This document shows positions 1 to 9,109 of a stretch of DNA of 21,816 bases, piece after piece. The notes under the pieces were generated by a model. It worked only from the letters and a program-made list of their open reading frames with translations. It was not told the DNA's origin and did no database searches. The position numbers and the translations under genes were made by a program. Positions within the stretch are counted from its first letter, which is position 1; each line of letters begins with the position of its first letter. Source of the stretch: Desulfobacteraceae bacterium (GTDB taxonomy: Bacteria; Desulfobacterota; DSM-4660; Desulfatiglandales; HGW-15); the NCBI GenBank assembly GCA_003819975.1, contig RPPU01000007.1:1-21816 (forward strand). Direction: 5' to 3'.

Positions 1-101
1 GGATTTTGTGACGTTTTCACAGGGCCTCTCCTGCATCTGGGATATTAAAAGTCCGGTCAGAAAGCATTATCGCTTCAGATAAGAGCCGGAAATAAAAGGC
101 A

Positions 102-147
102 AACAGGGCGCATGGACGTGAGCCCTAAAATAATTTAGCGCCCTGTT
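102..147 (+). other. Leader hairpin upstream of first gene
   Basis: Ten-base perfect arms (102-111 and 138-147) enclose a 26-base loop. The loop holds a second GCCCT (122-126) that could compete for the AGGGC of the left arm (105-109), and a small CTAAA/TTTAG stem (125-129/134-138). It lies about 60 bases before the first start codon, so it may be a structured 5' leader or the 3' end of a gene outside the window. It lacks the T-tract of an intrinsic terminator. The rest of bases 1-206 shows no supported gene. Confidence 0.3.
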
Positions 148-206
148 GTTCGGATCAAAAGGACGGCCGGGCGAATCAAAGGTGAAAAGAGAGAAAGGAG
201 TTATCG

Positions 207-602
207 ATGGCATCCAAAAACAAGGAATCCAGAACCGAACAGAAAGCCTATTTTGAGAGGCAGCTCAAGGACCGTATTGCCAAGTTAAAAGAAGGCGGAC
301 TGGATGCGGGCGGTATTGAAAGGGACAGGGTCATTAAAAAATTGCGGGCCGAGCTTCGCAAGACGAATGCCCGACTGAAGGCCATTGGGGCCAAACAAAA
401 ATTAAACGAGACGCTGGCTGAAGCCAAAATTAAGAAAGCAGAAGCGAAAAAAGAGGAAGCCGGCAAGCAGAAAGGCAAAAAAGGCAAGAAAGCCGAAGCC
501 GACACCGAAGTCAGCAAACGCCAGCAGAAAAAGAAAGAAAAATTGGCTGAAAAAGGGAAAAAGAAAGAGCAGACTGAAGGCCAGGAACAGCCCCAGGAAT
601 AG
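207..602 (+). CDS. Lys/Glu/Ala-rich coiled-coil protein, unknown function
   Basis: 131 residues. The ATG is preceded at good distance by AAAGGAG (195-200). Residues 1-65 look like a moderately complex helical domain (EQKAYFERQLKDRIAKL, then a long amphipathic helix). From about residue 70 it is low-complexity Lys/Glu/Ala/Gln, very basic, ending in an acidic Gln/Glu-rich tail. There is no signal peptide or membrane segment, so it is probably cytoplasmic. The composition suits a coiled coil or a nucleic-acid-associated protein, but nothing identifies a function. It stands alone, convergent with the next gene and separated from it by a strong terminator. The good ribosome site and coding bias support a real gene; family not recognised. 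Confidence 0.75.
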   Translation: MASKNKESRTEQKAYFERQLKDRIAKLKEGGLDAGGIERDRVIKKLRAELRKTNARLKAIGAKQKLNETLAEAKIKKAEAKKEEAGKQKGKKGKKAEADTEVSKRQQKKKEKLAEKGKKKEQTEGQEQPQE

Positions 603-689
603 GGCCCCGATTTTCCGGTCTCCGGCCGGGAACGCCGTTTTTATATTCGAAGCAGACGCGAATTTTTTCAATCGTATCAACATGCAAAA

Positions 690-729
690 GGGAAGCTTCA
701 TCTTGAGGGATGAAGCTTCCCTTTTTTTT
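690..729. terminator. Strong bidirectional intrinsic terminator
   Basis: Thirteen-base perfect arms (690-702 and 709-721) around a 6-base loop, followed by eight T (722-729) and preceded by AAAA (686-689). It can stop the plus-strand gene ending at 602 and the minus-strand gene ending at 737, which is where a shared terminator between convergent genes belongs. Confidence 0.92.
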
Positions 730-736
730 GCAAAGC

Positions 737-2167
737 TTATAATTTATAAACCTCTTTTTTAGCTTCTCTCCCTTTTGGATAGTCCAGCCAGTCCGGAGCC
801 GGTTTGGGGCGCCATTTTTTGCCGTAAAGAAAATTATCCATGATCGGGAAAAGAATTTGGGCCGGCTTGGATCGAGCCACGAACCAACGCACGATATTGT
901 GCAACGGAGTGGCGGGACGGCTGAAAGGGCAAATGGCCATGCAGATGCAGCAGTCGGTGCCGGCCTTGCTCCAATAGTCAAAACAGCTGTCTTCGTTCAA
1001 TTTCCATTTTAGCGATCCGTTATGGACGACTTTGTCCGCCAGGGGGATGGAACGGGAGGGGCAGCATTCCGCGCATTTTTTGCAGCGTTGACAGAAAAGG
1101 TCCGCGCCGATGGAAATAGGTTTGTCCGGCGCCAGGGGCATATCGGTCAGGGTGGCGAAGAGCCGGAGGCGGGCGCCGTATTTGGGTCCTATCAGGTAAC
1201 CCAGCCGGCCCACTTCTCCCAAGCCCGCATCGACGGCCATGGGCGGCAAAGCCATATCATAGTTGCGGGTGTGTTCCGCGACCCCTTTGTAGCCCATATG
1301 CGCGAACCAGCGGGCCAAAGCCGTACTGATATAGGCGCCCTTGGCATAATTGATGGCGCTTTCAGTCACGGAAGGAGTATGGGGAGCCGTGCGCACGCTG
1401 GCGGAAGCCATTTCCACGGCAATCACCACGGCATAGGGCGGGAGATCCCCGGCCTTGATCTCCTGACCCCAGTCAGCCCAATTTTCAAAAAAAATTTCGC
1501 CTTTATGGGAATAGACCCAAAGCGGGTCTATCCGGCAAACCCCGACCAGGCAGGCGCCCAGATGTTCGGCCAGGCCTTTGACGATTTTGGTCGCCTTTTC
1601 CGCCGGTATTTCCAGTTTGGGCGATTCGGGATCAGGTTCGGAAGCATAATGAGGGCCGAGAAATTCAGGGATTTCGAATGTGCTCCAGACCATGGCCATG
1701 TTGGGTTGATAACCGCTGTCGATGGAACCGGGCGTTTTGCCCAGAAGACCTTTTTCACGGCGCTTGGCGTCATTTTCTTCTTTTTCCGGATGCTGCGCAT
1801 AATAGCGTTTATAATATTCGGTGCCCGGCGGATGGCTGCGTAAACGGGCAAAAGTCACATCTCTTTGATCGGGCCGCACGATGGTCTCAACCACATGACC
1901 CCGGCTGCCTTTTAAGGTTTTTTCATCCGGTCGATGCGGAATAAGCAGCACGATCAGGAACAGGCAACCTATTAAAAGGAGGATCGCGAACGGAATCCGG
2001 ATCAAAGGCAACCAAATGACCAAGGCTGCCAATAAAATCGAAAAGCAAACGCCGCATGCCCCGACCTTGGCGGCATGGCGCTCCTTTTCCTTGAGCGACT
2101 CGATCATGAAATATAATGCGCTGCTGAACAGGCCAAAAACGGCAATCAGGAGCAAGTAAAATAACAT
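737..2167 (-). CDS. Membrane-anchored reductive dehalogenase-like Fe-S protein
   Basis: 476 residues, ATG preceded by AGGAGG (2176-2182 region). RdhA/PceA and QueG-type corrinoid Fe-S fold. The C-terminal half has the two ferredoxin-type cluster motifs of RdhA: C359-x2-C362-x2-C365-x3-C369-P and C395...C406-x2-C409-x3-C413-P. A central Gly-rich segment, AGLGEVGRLG (314-323), is typical of the family, and Tyr303 is a candidate proton donor. The Tat signal of respiratory RdhA is absent. Instead there are three hydrophobic helices (about 1-21, 37-56, 58-77). The basic loop 24-34 and basic 78-89 suggest the catalytic domain faces the cytoplasm (positive-inside inference). No separate RdhB anchor gene is nearby, as expected if the anchor is fused. 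Expected chemistry is cobamide-dependent removal of halogen; the substrate is unknown and a different redox role is possible. Divergent from a GntR/FCD regulator that may control it. Confidence 0.85.
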   Translation of the reverse strand: MLFYLLLIAVFGLFSSALYFMIESLKEKERHAAKVGACGVCFSILLAALVIWLPLIRIPFAILLLIGCLFLIVLLIPHRPDEKTLKGSRGHVVETIVRPDQRDVTFARLRSHPPGTEYYKRYYAQHPEKEENDAKRREKGLLGKTPGSIDSGYQPNMAMVWSTFEIPEFLGPHYASEPDPESPKLEIPAEKATKIVKGLAEHLGACLVGVCRIDPLWVYSHKGEIFFENWADWGQEIKAGDLPPYAVVIAVEMASASVRTAPHTPSVTESAINYAKGAYISTALARWFAHMGYKGVAEHTRNYDMALPPMAVDAGLGEVGRLGYLIGPKYGARLRLFATLTDMPLAPDKPISIGADLFCQRCKKCAECCPSRSIPLADKVVHNGSLKWKLNEDSCFDYWSKAGTDCCICMAICPFSRPATPLHNIVRWFVARSKPAQILFPIMDNFLYGKKWRPKPAPDWLDYPKGREAKKEVYKL

Positions 2168-2407
2168 ACTATAGGCCTCCTTTTTTAATAGGTCTGACTT
2201 AATACAATTTTTAAGATTATGCCATCTTTAAAATATTGTTTTGTGATTTTATGATTTTTCAAAATAAAAAATAAACGATTTTTTTTATTGTATTTAATGC
2301 ATATTTGAGTTAAAGCAATGATAATTTTTAAGGTTACCGAGTGGCGCTGTATTTCTAATCAGGTTTGTTTTTTATTTCATAAGATGAATTTTGGCCAGAA
2401 TAATCGC

Positions 2408-2436
2408 TTGACTTCAATAAACAGATATTTTATTTA
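2408..2436 (+). promoter_or_regulatory. Sigma-70-like promoter of the GntR/FCD regulator
   Basis: TTGACT (2408-2413), a 17-base spacer and TATTTA (2431-2436). Transcription would start near 2443 and give a leader of about 60 bases before the ATG at 2503. Seen in sequence; not experimentally supported. Confidence 0.55.
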
Positions 2437-2447
2437 ATAGTCTAACT

Positions 2448-2462
2448 GTTTAACTGTTAAAC
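2448..2462. promoter_or_regulatory. Likely operator: perfect 15-bp palindrome
   Basis: GTTTAAC-T-GTTAAAC is a perfect palindrome with one central base. TAACTGTT occurs twice in tandem across 2443-2458, so a second half-site overlaps it. It lies just downstream of the -10 box, over the expected transcription start, a position suited to autorepression by the adjacent GntR-type regulator. Binding is inference. Confidence 0.5.
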
Positions 2463-2502
2463 TTTTTTTGCATATAATAATTTTCTTGATCAGTGCATAA
2501 TT

Positions 2503-3240
2503 ATGGAACTAAATTTCGAAAAGCCTAAATCCAATCGAATTTTTCAGAATATCGTGGATCAAATCCAAGGCGCCATCCTAAACGGTCAGATTAAAACCGG
2601 CGATACGCTCCCTTCTGAAATGAAATTAAAAGAGATGTTTGCCACCAGCCGGGGTACCATTCGTGAAGCTTTGCGCGTTTTGGAGCAAAAAGGTTTGATC
2701 GATATCAAGACCGGGGTCAGTGGCGGCGCGGTTGTCAAGGCGGTCAATACCGAGAAAATTATGGAAGACCTGGATCTTCTGATTCAGACTCAAAAAGTTA
2801 CTTTCGATCATTTGGCGGAATTCAGGGAAGGGGTTGAAGGCAGCGTGGCGGCCATGGCCGCGCAAAGGGTCACGACCCAGGATATTGAAAAGCTGAATGA
2901 GTTATTGCGGGAAGCTAAACAATTATTGGAACAAGGCGAATTCGACACCCACGCTTTTCTGCATATCGATATGCGCCTGCATATTGCGCTGGCGCAAATC
3001 GTAGCAAACCCCCTTTATCTGGCTAATATTCAGATTGTTCATAAAAAAATTCTGGAGTCCATGAGCCAATTTGTCAATTATGACAAACAAATCGTGGCCC
3101 GGAACTATAAAGATTTATGCGATATGGTCAAAGCTATTGAGCAAAGAGACGCCGATCAGGCCAGGATTTTGGCTCAAAACCATGTGCGCCTTTTTGTCGG
3201 CTATATGAAAGCCGGTTATACGGACGAAAGGGATCTCTAA
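2503..3240 (+). CDS. GntR-family transcriptional regulator, FCD (FadR) subfamily
   Basis: 245 residues, the usual length. Residues about 11-80 form the GntR winged helix-turn-helix, with the signature GDTLPSEMKLKEMF, the recognition helix SRGTIREALRVLEQKGLI and a wing rich in Gly. Residues about 95-235 form the all-helical FCD effector domain, including FLHIDMRLHIALA with the Asp and His expected to ligate metal, and a later His in AQNHVRLF. The His normally found two turns before the conserved 'AI..rD' segment is Leu here, so metal binding may be altered. No good Shine-Dalgarno precedes the ATG. It is divergent from the dehalogenase-like gene and has its own promoter with a palindrome, so autoregulation and control of the neighbour are likely but inferred. 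The ligand is probably an organic acid or related metabolite. Confidence 0.9.
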   Translation: MELNFEKPKSNRIFQNIVDQIQGAILNGQIKTGDTLPSEMKLKEMFATSRGTIREALRVLEQKGLIDIKTGVSGGAVVKAVNTEKIMEDLDLLIQTQKVTFDHLAEFREGVEGSVAAMAAQRVTTQDIEKLNELLREAKQLLEQGEFDTHAFLHIDMRLHIALAQIVANPLYLANIQIVHKKILESMSQFVNYDKQIVARNYKDLCDMVKAIEQRDADQARILAQNHVRLFVGYMKAGYTDERDL

Positions 3241-3400
3241 AAATGCAATTCATCGGCTTCGAGACCCTTAAAAATCAGCCCAATATGAACAGGTAACTTC
3301 TTAATAGGCGGATTTTTAGAGATCCCGTGAAGCGTAAAACACAAACGAAGGATCGGTTTTTCAGGCTCCGGTACGTTCTGAAGGGCCGGGAATAAAGTAA

Positions 3401-4343
<943 letters not shown>

Positions 4344-4345
<2 letters not shown>

Positions 4346-4386
4346 GTTTTTTTCGATTCCGCGAGACGCGGAATCGAAAAAAACCT
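4344..4386. repeat. 20-bp perfect hairpin overlapping the argF stop codon
   Basis: Arms of 20 bases (4344-4363 and 4367-4386) with a 3-base loop AGA. The left arm begins inside the TAG stop. The GC-rich part of the stem is flanked by seven T on its left and seven A on its right on either strand, so it has no T-tract after the stem. It is therefore not a canonical intrinsic terminator, although an RNA end or a processing/stability element is possible. Confidence 0.8.
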
Positions 4387-4468
4387 TAAGGGGAAAAAAG
4401 AATCAATCCGCAGCGGTAGTCAACGGGACTATCTTTAGTTAAAAAAAAGAATAAAAGGAGCAATATTT

Positions 4469-5788
4469 ATGATCGAAAAAGTTATTATCATGGGCGCGGC
4501 GGGTCGCGATTTTCACAATTTCAACGTTTATTTCAAGGATAATCCCCGGTATAAAGTGATCTGCTTCACCGCCACCCAGATCCCCAATATCGACGGAAGG
4601 CTTTATCCGGCCGAGCTGTCCGGCAATCAGTACCCCAAAGGTATTCCGATTTTTCAGGAAGAAGAATTACCCCGTTTGATCCGCGATAATCAGGTGGACC
4701 TGGTCGCTTTTTCCTACAGTGATGTGCCCTATAAGCACGTGATGCACAAAGCCGCCTTAGTCACGGCTGAAGGGGCGGATTTCACCTTGATCGGCGCCAC
4801 CTATACCATGTTGCGTTCCCAGAAACCGGTAGTGGCGGTTTGCGCGGTGCGCACCGGTTGCGGTAAGTCGCAGACCTCCCGTAAAGTGTGCCGGATCATG
4901 CAAAGTCTCGGCAAACGGGTTGTAGCCGTGCGGCATCCCATGCCCTACGGCGACCTGGCCAAACAAGCCGTGCAGCGCTTTGCGGCGCATGCGGACCTGA
5001 TCAAGCACGAATGTACGATTGAGGAGCGGGAGGAGTACGAACCGTTTATCGATATGGGCGTTATTGTTTATGCCGGCGTGGATTACGGCCGGATCCTGAG
5101 CGAGGCGGAAAAAGAAGCGGACGTCATTATCTGGGACGGCGGCAACAATGATACGCCTTTTTACTATCCGGATGTGCATATCACGGTGTTCGATCCGCAT
5201 CGGCCGGGCCATGAATTGGAGTATTATCCCGGTGAGACCAATATGTTGATGGCCGATATCGCGATCATCAACAAGGTGGACAGCGCCGACGCCAAGAATG
5301 TGGAGATCGTGCGCGCCAATATTCAAAAATATGCGCCCGATGCCAAGATTATTTTGGCTGAATCGGATGTGATCGTGGACCGCGCTCAAGAAGTGCGCGG
5401 CAAGTCGGTCTTGGTGGTGGAAGACGGCCCGACTTTGACTCACGGCGAAATGAAATTCGGCGCCGGTGTGATTGCGGCCCGTAAATACGGCGCCGGCCGG
5501 ATTGTGGACCCCCGGCCTTATTTAAGCGGGACCATCAAGGAAACGTTTATTAAATATCCGCATATAGATTCCATTGTCCCGGCCATGGGTTACAGTAAAG
5601 AGCAGATCCAGGATCTTGAAGCCACATTGAACAAGGCTGATTGCGACTTGGTCCTGTTCGGAACCCCCATTGATCTGCCTAAACTGGTTTCCATCAATAA
5701 GCCGACGCTGAGGGTGCGTTATGAGTATAAAGACCACGGCGAGCCCACTTTGGAAGAAACGCTGAAGACTCTTTTCAAAAACAAGTAA
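4469..5788 (+). CDS. P-loop protein of the cyclic 2,3-diphosphoglycerate synthetase type (COG2403)
   Basis: 439 residues; ATG preceded by AAAAGGAG (4453-4460). The N-terminus is Rossmann-like (VIIMGAAGRDFHNFN, 5-19), followed by a P-loop VRTGCGKSQTSRKV with GCGKS at 130-134, an Asp-rich WDGGNND segment, and INKVDSAD, resembling a GTPase NKxD motif. This matches the family containing archaeal cyclic 2,3-diphosphoglycerate synthetase, which uses ATP to cyclise 2,3-diphosphoglycerate. Bacterial members are usually called predicted GTPases and their substrate is unsettled. No membrane segment. It follows ornithine carbamoyltransferase and ends in a strong terminator, so the two may form an operon; a carbamoyl-phosphate or arginine link is only inferred from position. 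Family assignment is good, reaction uncertain. Confidence 0.82.
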   Translation: MIEKVIIMGAAGRDFHNFNVYFKDNPRYKVICFTATQIPNIDGRLYPAELSGNQYPKGIPIFQEEELPRLIRDNQVDLVAFSYSDVPYKHVMHKAALVTAEGADFTLIGATYTMLRSQKPVVAVCAVRTGCGKSQTSRKVCRIMQSLGKRVVAVRHPMPYGDLAKQAVQRFAAHADLIKHECTIEEREEYEPFIDMGVIVYAGVDYGRILSEAEKEADVIIWDGGNNDTPFYYPDVHITVFDPHRPGHELEYYPGETNMLMADIAIINKVDSADAKNVEIVRANIQKYAPDAKIILAESDVIVDRAQEVRGKSVLVVEDGPTLTHGEMKFGAGVIAARKYGAGRIVDPRPYLSGTIKETFIKYPHIDSIVPAMGYSKEQIQDLEATLNKADCDLVLFGTPIDLPKLVSINKPTLRVRYEYKDHGEPTLEETLKTLFKNK

Positions 5789-5802
5789 GTTTCATATTTA
5801 TA

Positions 5803-5836
5803 AAAGGCCGGAGCATCTGCTCCGGCCTTTTTTTTT
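5803..5836 (+). terminator. Intrinsic terminator
   Basis: Thirteen-base complementary arms (5803-5815 and 5818-5830), GC-rich in the middle, running into nine T (5828-5836). It ends the transcript of the COG2403-type gene 15 bases after its stop codon. Confidence 0.93.
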
Positions 5837-6080
5837 GAGTCTTAAGTATCTAAATGTTTTATTGATCCTGAAAATCCCGGATCAAAAAAAATGGAATATA
5901 TCGGATGCGAATCAGGCCAGGGTTACGCATGAGTGGCATAATTTCTGCAATGATTATAAATATTTATTAAGACGGAGCTCCGGCCTGTCCGAATTCGATC
6001 TTTTTGGGATCGATCGGATAAGAATGAAATTGTTATAACTATTTAATTTTATTAAATATATTAAAACCAAAGACACTCCT
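5837..6080. other. Intergenic region without a supported gene
   Basis: A small stem (TTGATCC 5862-5868 / GGATCAA 5879-5885) sits inside a T-rich/A-rich flank, and the last 60 bases before the kinase are very AT-rich. A frame of 67 codons is open across it but starts with TTG inside the preceding terminator, has no ribosome site and no recognisable domain, so I do not call it. Confidence 0.5.
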
Positions 6081-7754
6081 ATGACCTTTGAAATCCAAAA
6101 AGCATTAATGCGGAATAGCAACACGCAAGCAAGTGAAAAAACGGCGAAGGATATTAATTGCTTCGGGCCGCCCTTGAACGAACGGGAAGAGCGTTTTCGC
6201 GTGATTTCCGAAACCCTGCCGATCGGTGTTTTTGAATGCGACCAGAGCGGAGAATGCCTTTACGTCAACAGCCGGTGGCAAGAGATTTTCGGCCTTAACC
6301 TGATGGAGAGTTTGACCAAGGATTGGCGTCAATTTTTGCACCCCGAAGAGTATGAATCGGTCGCGGCTGAATGGTCACAGGCGATCGAGCGTTTGCGGGC
6401 TTTTATCCGGGATTGCCGCATTATCACGGCCCATGGCGAAGTCCGTTGGGTGCATTTGCGTTCTTCGCCGGTTTTTTCCGATACCGGAGTGCGTTATACC
6501 GGAACGGTTGAGGACATTACCGAGCGGAAACATTTTGAAGAGGAGCTCAAACGGGCCAAGGAAGCGGCCGAGTCGGTCAATGCCGCCAAGAGCGCCTTTT
6601 TGGCCAACATGAGTCATGAGATTCGCACCCCCATGAATGCCGTGATCGGCATGAGCGGATTGTTGCTCGATACGGCTTTAAACCCGAAACAAAAAGAATA
6701 TACCGAGATCATTCAGGAAAGCGCCAAAGCCCTGTTGCAGATTATCAACGATATTCTCGATTTTTCAAAGATCGAGGCAGGCAAGCTGGAAATAGAGCAT
6801 ATCGCTTTTGATCTGCGTCTCCTTATGGAGAATATCATGGTCCTGGTGACGCCTAAAGCCAGGGAAAAGGATTTGCAAATAGAGTGCATCATCCGTCCGG
6901 ATTTACATGTCGGATTGAAAGGCGATCCGGGGCGGTTGCGGCAAATTTTGCTCAATTTGATCCATAATGCCGTTAAATTCACGGCCAAAGGCGGGGTGGC
7001 GATCCAGGTCGAGAAGCTTATGGAGATGGAACAGAAGATTATCCTGCGTTTTTCCATCCGGGATACGGGTATCGGCATTCCCCATGACCGCAAAAATCGC
7101 TTGTTTCAATCCTTTTCGCAATTGGACCCCTCCACCACGCGTAAATACGGCGGTACCGGCCTGGGCTTGGCCATTTCCAAGCAGCTGGTTGATATTATGG
7201 GCGGTCAGATCGATGTGATCAGCGAACCGGGTCAAGGGTCTACCTTCTGGTTTGCCCTAGCCTTGGAGAAGATGGATCAGACTGCTCGCCTGCAGAGCGA
7301 TGGCGCCGGGCAGTCCCGGAAAGAAAGCCTGAACGCCCGGCTTGAAGAGGAAACTGAAACCGCCGCCCCAAAGGTCAAGATCCTATTGGCCGAAGACAAT
7401 CCCATCAACCAGAAAGTGGCCACATTGATTTTAAGAAAGTCCGGTTATGAAGTGGCGGTGGTCAATGACGGCGCCGAAGCCATAGAGGCGCTCCGGGTCG
7501 GGTCTTATGACTTGGTCCTGATGGATGTGCAGATGCCCAATATGGACGGACTGGAGGCCACCCGGAAGATTCGTGATCCCCAAAATAAAGTTCTTAATTC
7601 CCAAATCCCGATCATCGCGTTGACTGCCCATGCCATGAAGGGTGATGAGGAAAACTGCATTGCTGCCGGTATGAACGATTATCTCGCCAAACCGATAGAT
7701 CCCAAGGGATTATTGGTAAAAATCCAATATTGGGCCAGCCTGGCTGTTTTATAA
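6081..7754 (+). CDS. Soluble hybrid sensor histidine kinase (PAS-HisKA-HATPase-REC)
   Basis: 557 residues, no membrane segment, so a cytoplasmic sensor. PAS with PAC at about 35-155, ending at [11 protein letters not shown]. HisKA holds the H-box [18 protein letters not shown] with phospho-acceptor His179. The HATPase domain shows the N-box (Asn296), DTGIGIP (328-334) and [10 protein letters not shown] (357-366). A linker at 400-430 leads to a C-terminal receiver with acidic pair Glu438/Asp439, phospho-acceptor Asp482 ([11 protein letters not shown]), Thr515 and Lys537 (AKPID). All catalytic residues are present. There is no HPt domain and no adjacent output regulator, so an unlinked phosphorelay partner would be needed. 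The ATG has only a poor Shine-Dalgarno; an alternative ATG lies 27 bases downstream at 6108. The next gene, a PATAN-like protein with its own promoter, may belong to the same signalling system. Confidence 0.93.
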   Translation: MTFEIQKALMRNSNTQASEKTAKDINCFGPPLNEREERFRVISETLPIGVFECDQSGECLYVNSRWQEIFGLNLMESLTKDWRQFLHPEEYESVAAEWSQAIERLRAFIRDCRIITAHGEVRWVHLRSSPVFSDTGVRYTGTVEDITERKHFEEELKRAKEAAESVNAAKSAFLANMSHEIRTPMNAVIGMSGLLLDTALNPKQKEYTEIIQESAKALLQIINDILDFSKIEAGKLEIEHIAFDLRLLMENIMVLVTPKAREKDLQIECIIRPDLHVGLKGDPGRLRQILLNLIHNAVKFTAKGGVAIQVEKLMEMEQKIILRFSIRDTGIGIPHDRKNRLFQSFSQLDPSTTRKYGGTGLGLAISKQLVDIMGGQIDVISEPGQGSTFWFALALEKMDQTARLQSDGAGQSRKESLNARLEEETETAAPKVKILLAEDNPINQKVATLILRKSGYEVAVVNDGAEAIEALRVGSYDLVLMDVQMPNMDGLEATRKIRDPQNKVLNSQIPIIALTAHAMKGDEENCIAAGMNDYLAKPIDPKGLLVKIQYWASLAVL

Positions 7755-7771
7755 CTAGCTTTAATTATAGA

Positions 7772-7800
7772 TTGACATTTATATTTAGTTATTTTATGGT
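7772..7800 (+). promoter_or_regulatory. Consensus-like sigma-70 promoter
   Basis: TTGACA (7772-7777, perfect -35), a 17-base spacer and TATGGT (7795-7800). It directs transcription of the PATAN-like gene and the membrane gene behind it, independently of the kinase upstream, with a leader of about 55 bases. Confidence 0.65.
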
Positions 7801-7860
7801 AGACAATTATAAAAAAGGCCTATTTTGATCTAAACTTTCATGCAAGGAGGATCACTACCT

Positions 7861-9108
7861 ATGCCGATAACCATGGATGGTGATTATCAAAAGATCCTCA
7901 AAGAGACGTTGAAAGAAAGAGAGGCGGGCAAGATTCTTTTTGTAGGCCCGTCCGGCGAAAAGGTTTGGGTCTATTTCCTGAACGGTAAAGTAGTTCAGGC
8001 GATTTCCAATGAAGGCAAAGGCAAGAGTGAGTTTACCAAAGTCAGTCAGTGGAAAAGCGGTAAGTGCACCATCTCCGACATCACGACCGAAGAACGCAGA
8101 TCGCTGACCAAGATGGAACAGCAACAACCGCTCCCGCCCGCGGCCAAGGAGGAAGCAAAAACCGGCCGTCTGCCCTTGCCGTCTTTTGAAAACGCTCAAG
8201 AAGTTAAACTTTTAATCCGCGGTCAAAACGCCAAATTCCTGGATTTGAGCAATATCCTGCTTGAGATTCAGAAATCGAAATATTCCGGCGAAGCCCGAAT
8301 TACCACTTCCGGAAAAGTCGAGCACATCCTTTTCTATCAGGGGTCACCGGCGCTCTCTTCCCATAATAAAAACATCAGCTATTCGGATGCGTTGCGTTTA
8401 ATGGATGCTCCCGGCGCCACGATCGATTTTTATCAACTGGGCGAAGCCCTTTCCCAGGCTTTTCTTTCGGTCATGGATGGAGAAAAGGTGATCAATGGCC
8501 CGGCTAATGTAATCGATATCAACAAAGTTTTGGAAAAAGCAGTTAAGAACCGCGAGACCGGACACATCTATGTGATTTATCCCGAAAATGAAAAACATTA
8601 TATCTTTTTTTATCAAGGCCGGCCGGTCGGGGCCTATCAAGTTTTCAGAAACTGGGAACGAATCGGCAAGCCTTTTGACATTGAGAGGGCTGTGGAAATC
8701 AGTTACTTCCGTTCCAGAGCCATTGAGCCCTATCTGGCCAAAGCCAAGGGACCCATCATCGCCGGTAAAGATTTACAGGAATTTATGCGCATGTGGAATG
8801 ATCTGGTGGGTGATGTGGCCAAAAAAGTGGGCAAAAAGCCGGTGGAAAAATCGATCGAGCGCCATTTTAACGGCAAGGACCTGTTCGTGATTGACGGAAT
8901 CAGCTTGCAATTGCCGCAAAGCAACCATCTCGATTTGAATGCGGTGCATGGGGTTTTCAAGGAGCATTGCCCCGAATTTTTAAAAGAGATTCATAACATT
9001 ATCGGCGGCAAATGGCTTCCGGACCAATTGCAAGAAGTGCAAAAAGGCAGAAAAGAAATTTTGGAGAAACTTTCCTTGAATAACATCTTTTCCAATATAG
9101 GAGGTTAA
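7861..9108 (+). CDS. Protein with three PATAN/DUF4388-like repeats
   Basis: 415 residues from the ATG at 7861. An in-frame ATG exists at 7840, but AAGGAGG (7844-7850) lies between the two, ideally placed for 7861. Three copies of one pattern are visible: a Gly-led strand pair, then a strand ending F.[N/Q]G..V..A. They are GKILFV...VYFLNGKVVQA (about 23-48), GEARIT...ILFYQGSPALS (about 142-167) and GHIYVI...IFFYQGRPVGA (about 233-260). This resembles PATAN/DUF4388 modules of PatA-like and gliding or response-regulator proteins, which mediate protein-protein contacts. A Pro/Gln-rich linker (about 80-105) separates copies 1 and 2. Residues about 300-415 form an unrecognised helical domain. No signal peptide. 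The membrane gene starts one base after its stop, so the two are probably made together. Function unknown; signalling scaffold is inferred. Confidence 0.72.
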   Translation: MPITMDGDYQKILKETLKEREAGKILFVGPSGEKVWVYFLNGKVVQAISNEGKGKSEFTKVSQWKSGKCTISDITTEERRSLTKMEQQQPLPPAAKEEAKTGRLPLPSFENAQEVKLLIRGQNAKFLDLSNILLEIQKSKYSGEARITTSGKVEHILFYQGSPALSSHNKNISYSDALRLMDAPGATIDFYQLGEALSQAFLSVMDGEKVINGPANVIDINKVLEKAVKNRETGHIYVIYPENEKHYIFFYQGRPVGAYQVFRNWERIGKPFDIERAVEISYFRSRAIEPYLAKAKGPIIAGKDLQEFMRMWNDLVGDVAKKVGKKPVEKSIERHFNGKDLFVIDGISLQLPQSNHLDLNAVHGVFKEHCPEFLKEIHNIIGGKWLPDQLQEVQKGRKEILEKLSLNNIFSNIGG

Positions 9109-9109
9109 G

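Larger units (their letters stand above)
2168..2502. other. AT-rich divergent regulatory region
   Basis: 335 bases between the minus-strand dehalogenase-like gene and the plus-strand regulator, strikingly AT-rich compared with both genes. It contains the dehalogenase ribosome site at its left edge and a promoter plus palindrome for the regulator at its right edge. I see no convincing sigma-70 promoter for the dehalogenase gene, which may mean it needs activation. No open reading frame here looks real. Confidence 0.6.

Noticed and set aside
1022..1843. Long plus-strand frame of 273 codons
   Set aside because: It is antisense to the dehalogenase-like gene, which has intact Fe-S motifs; the antisense peptide is low-quality and has no ribosome site.
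4757..5443. Minus-strand frame of 228 codons
   Set aside because: Shadow of the COG2403-type gene: His/Arg-rich translation without any domain.
5835..6038. Plus-strand frame of 67 codons between the COG2403-type gene and the kinase
   Set aside because: It begins with TTG inside a terminator T-tract, has no ribosome site and no recognisable domain.
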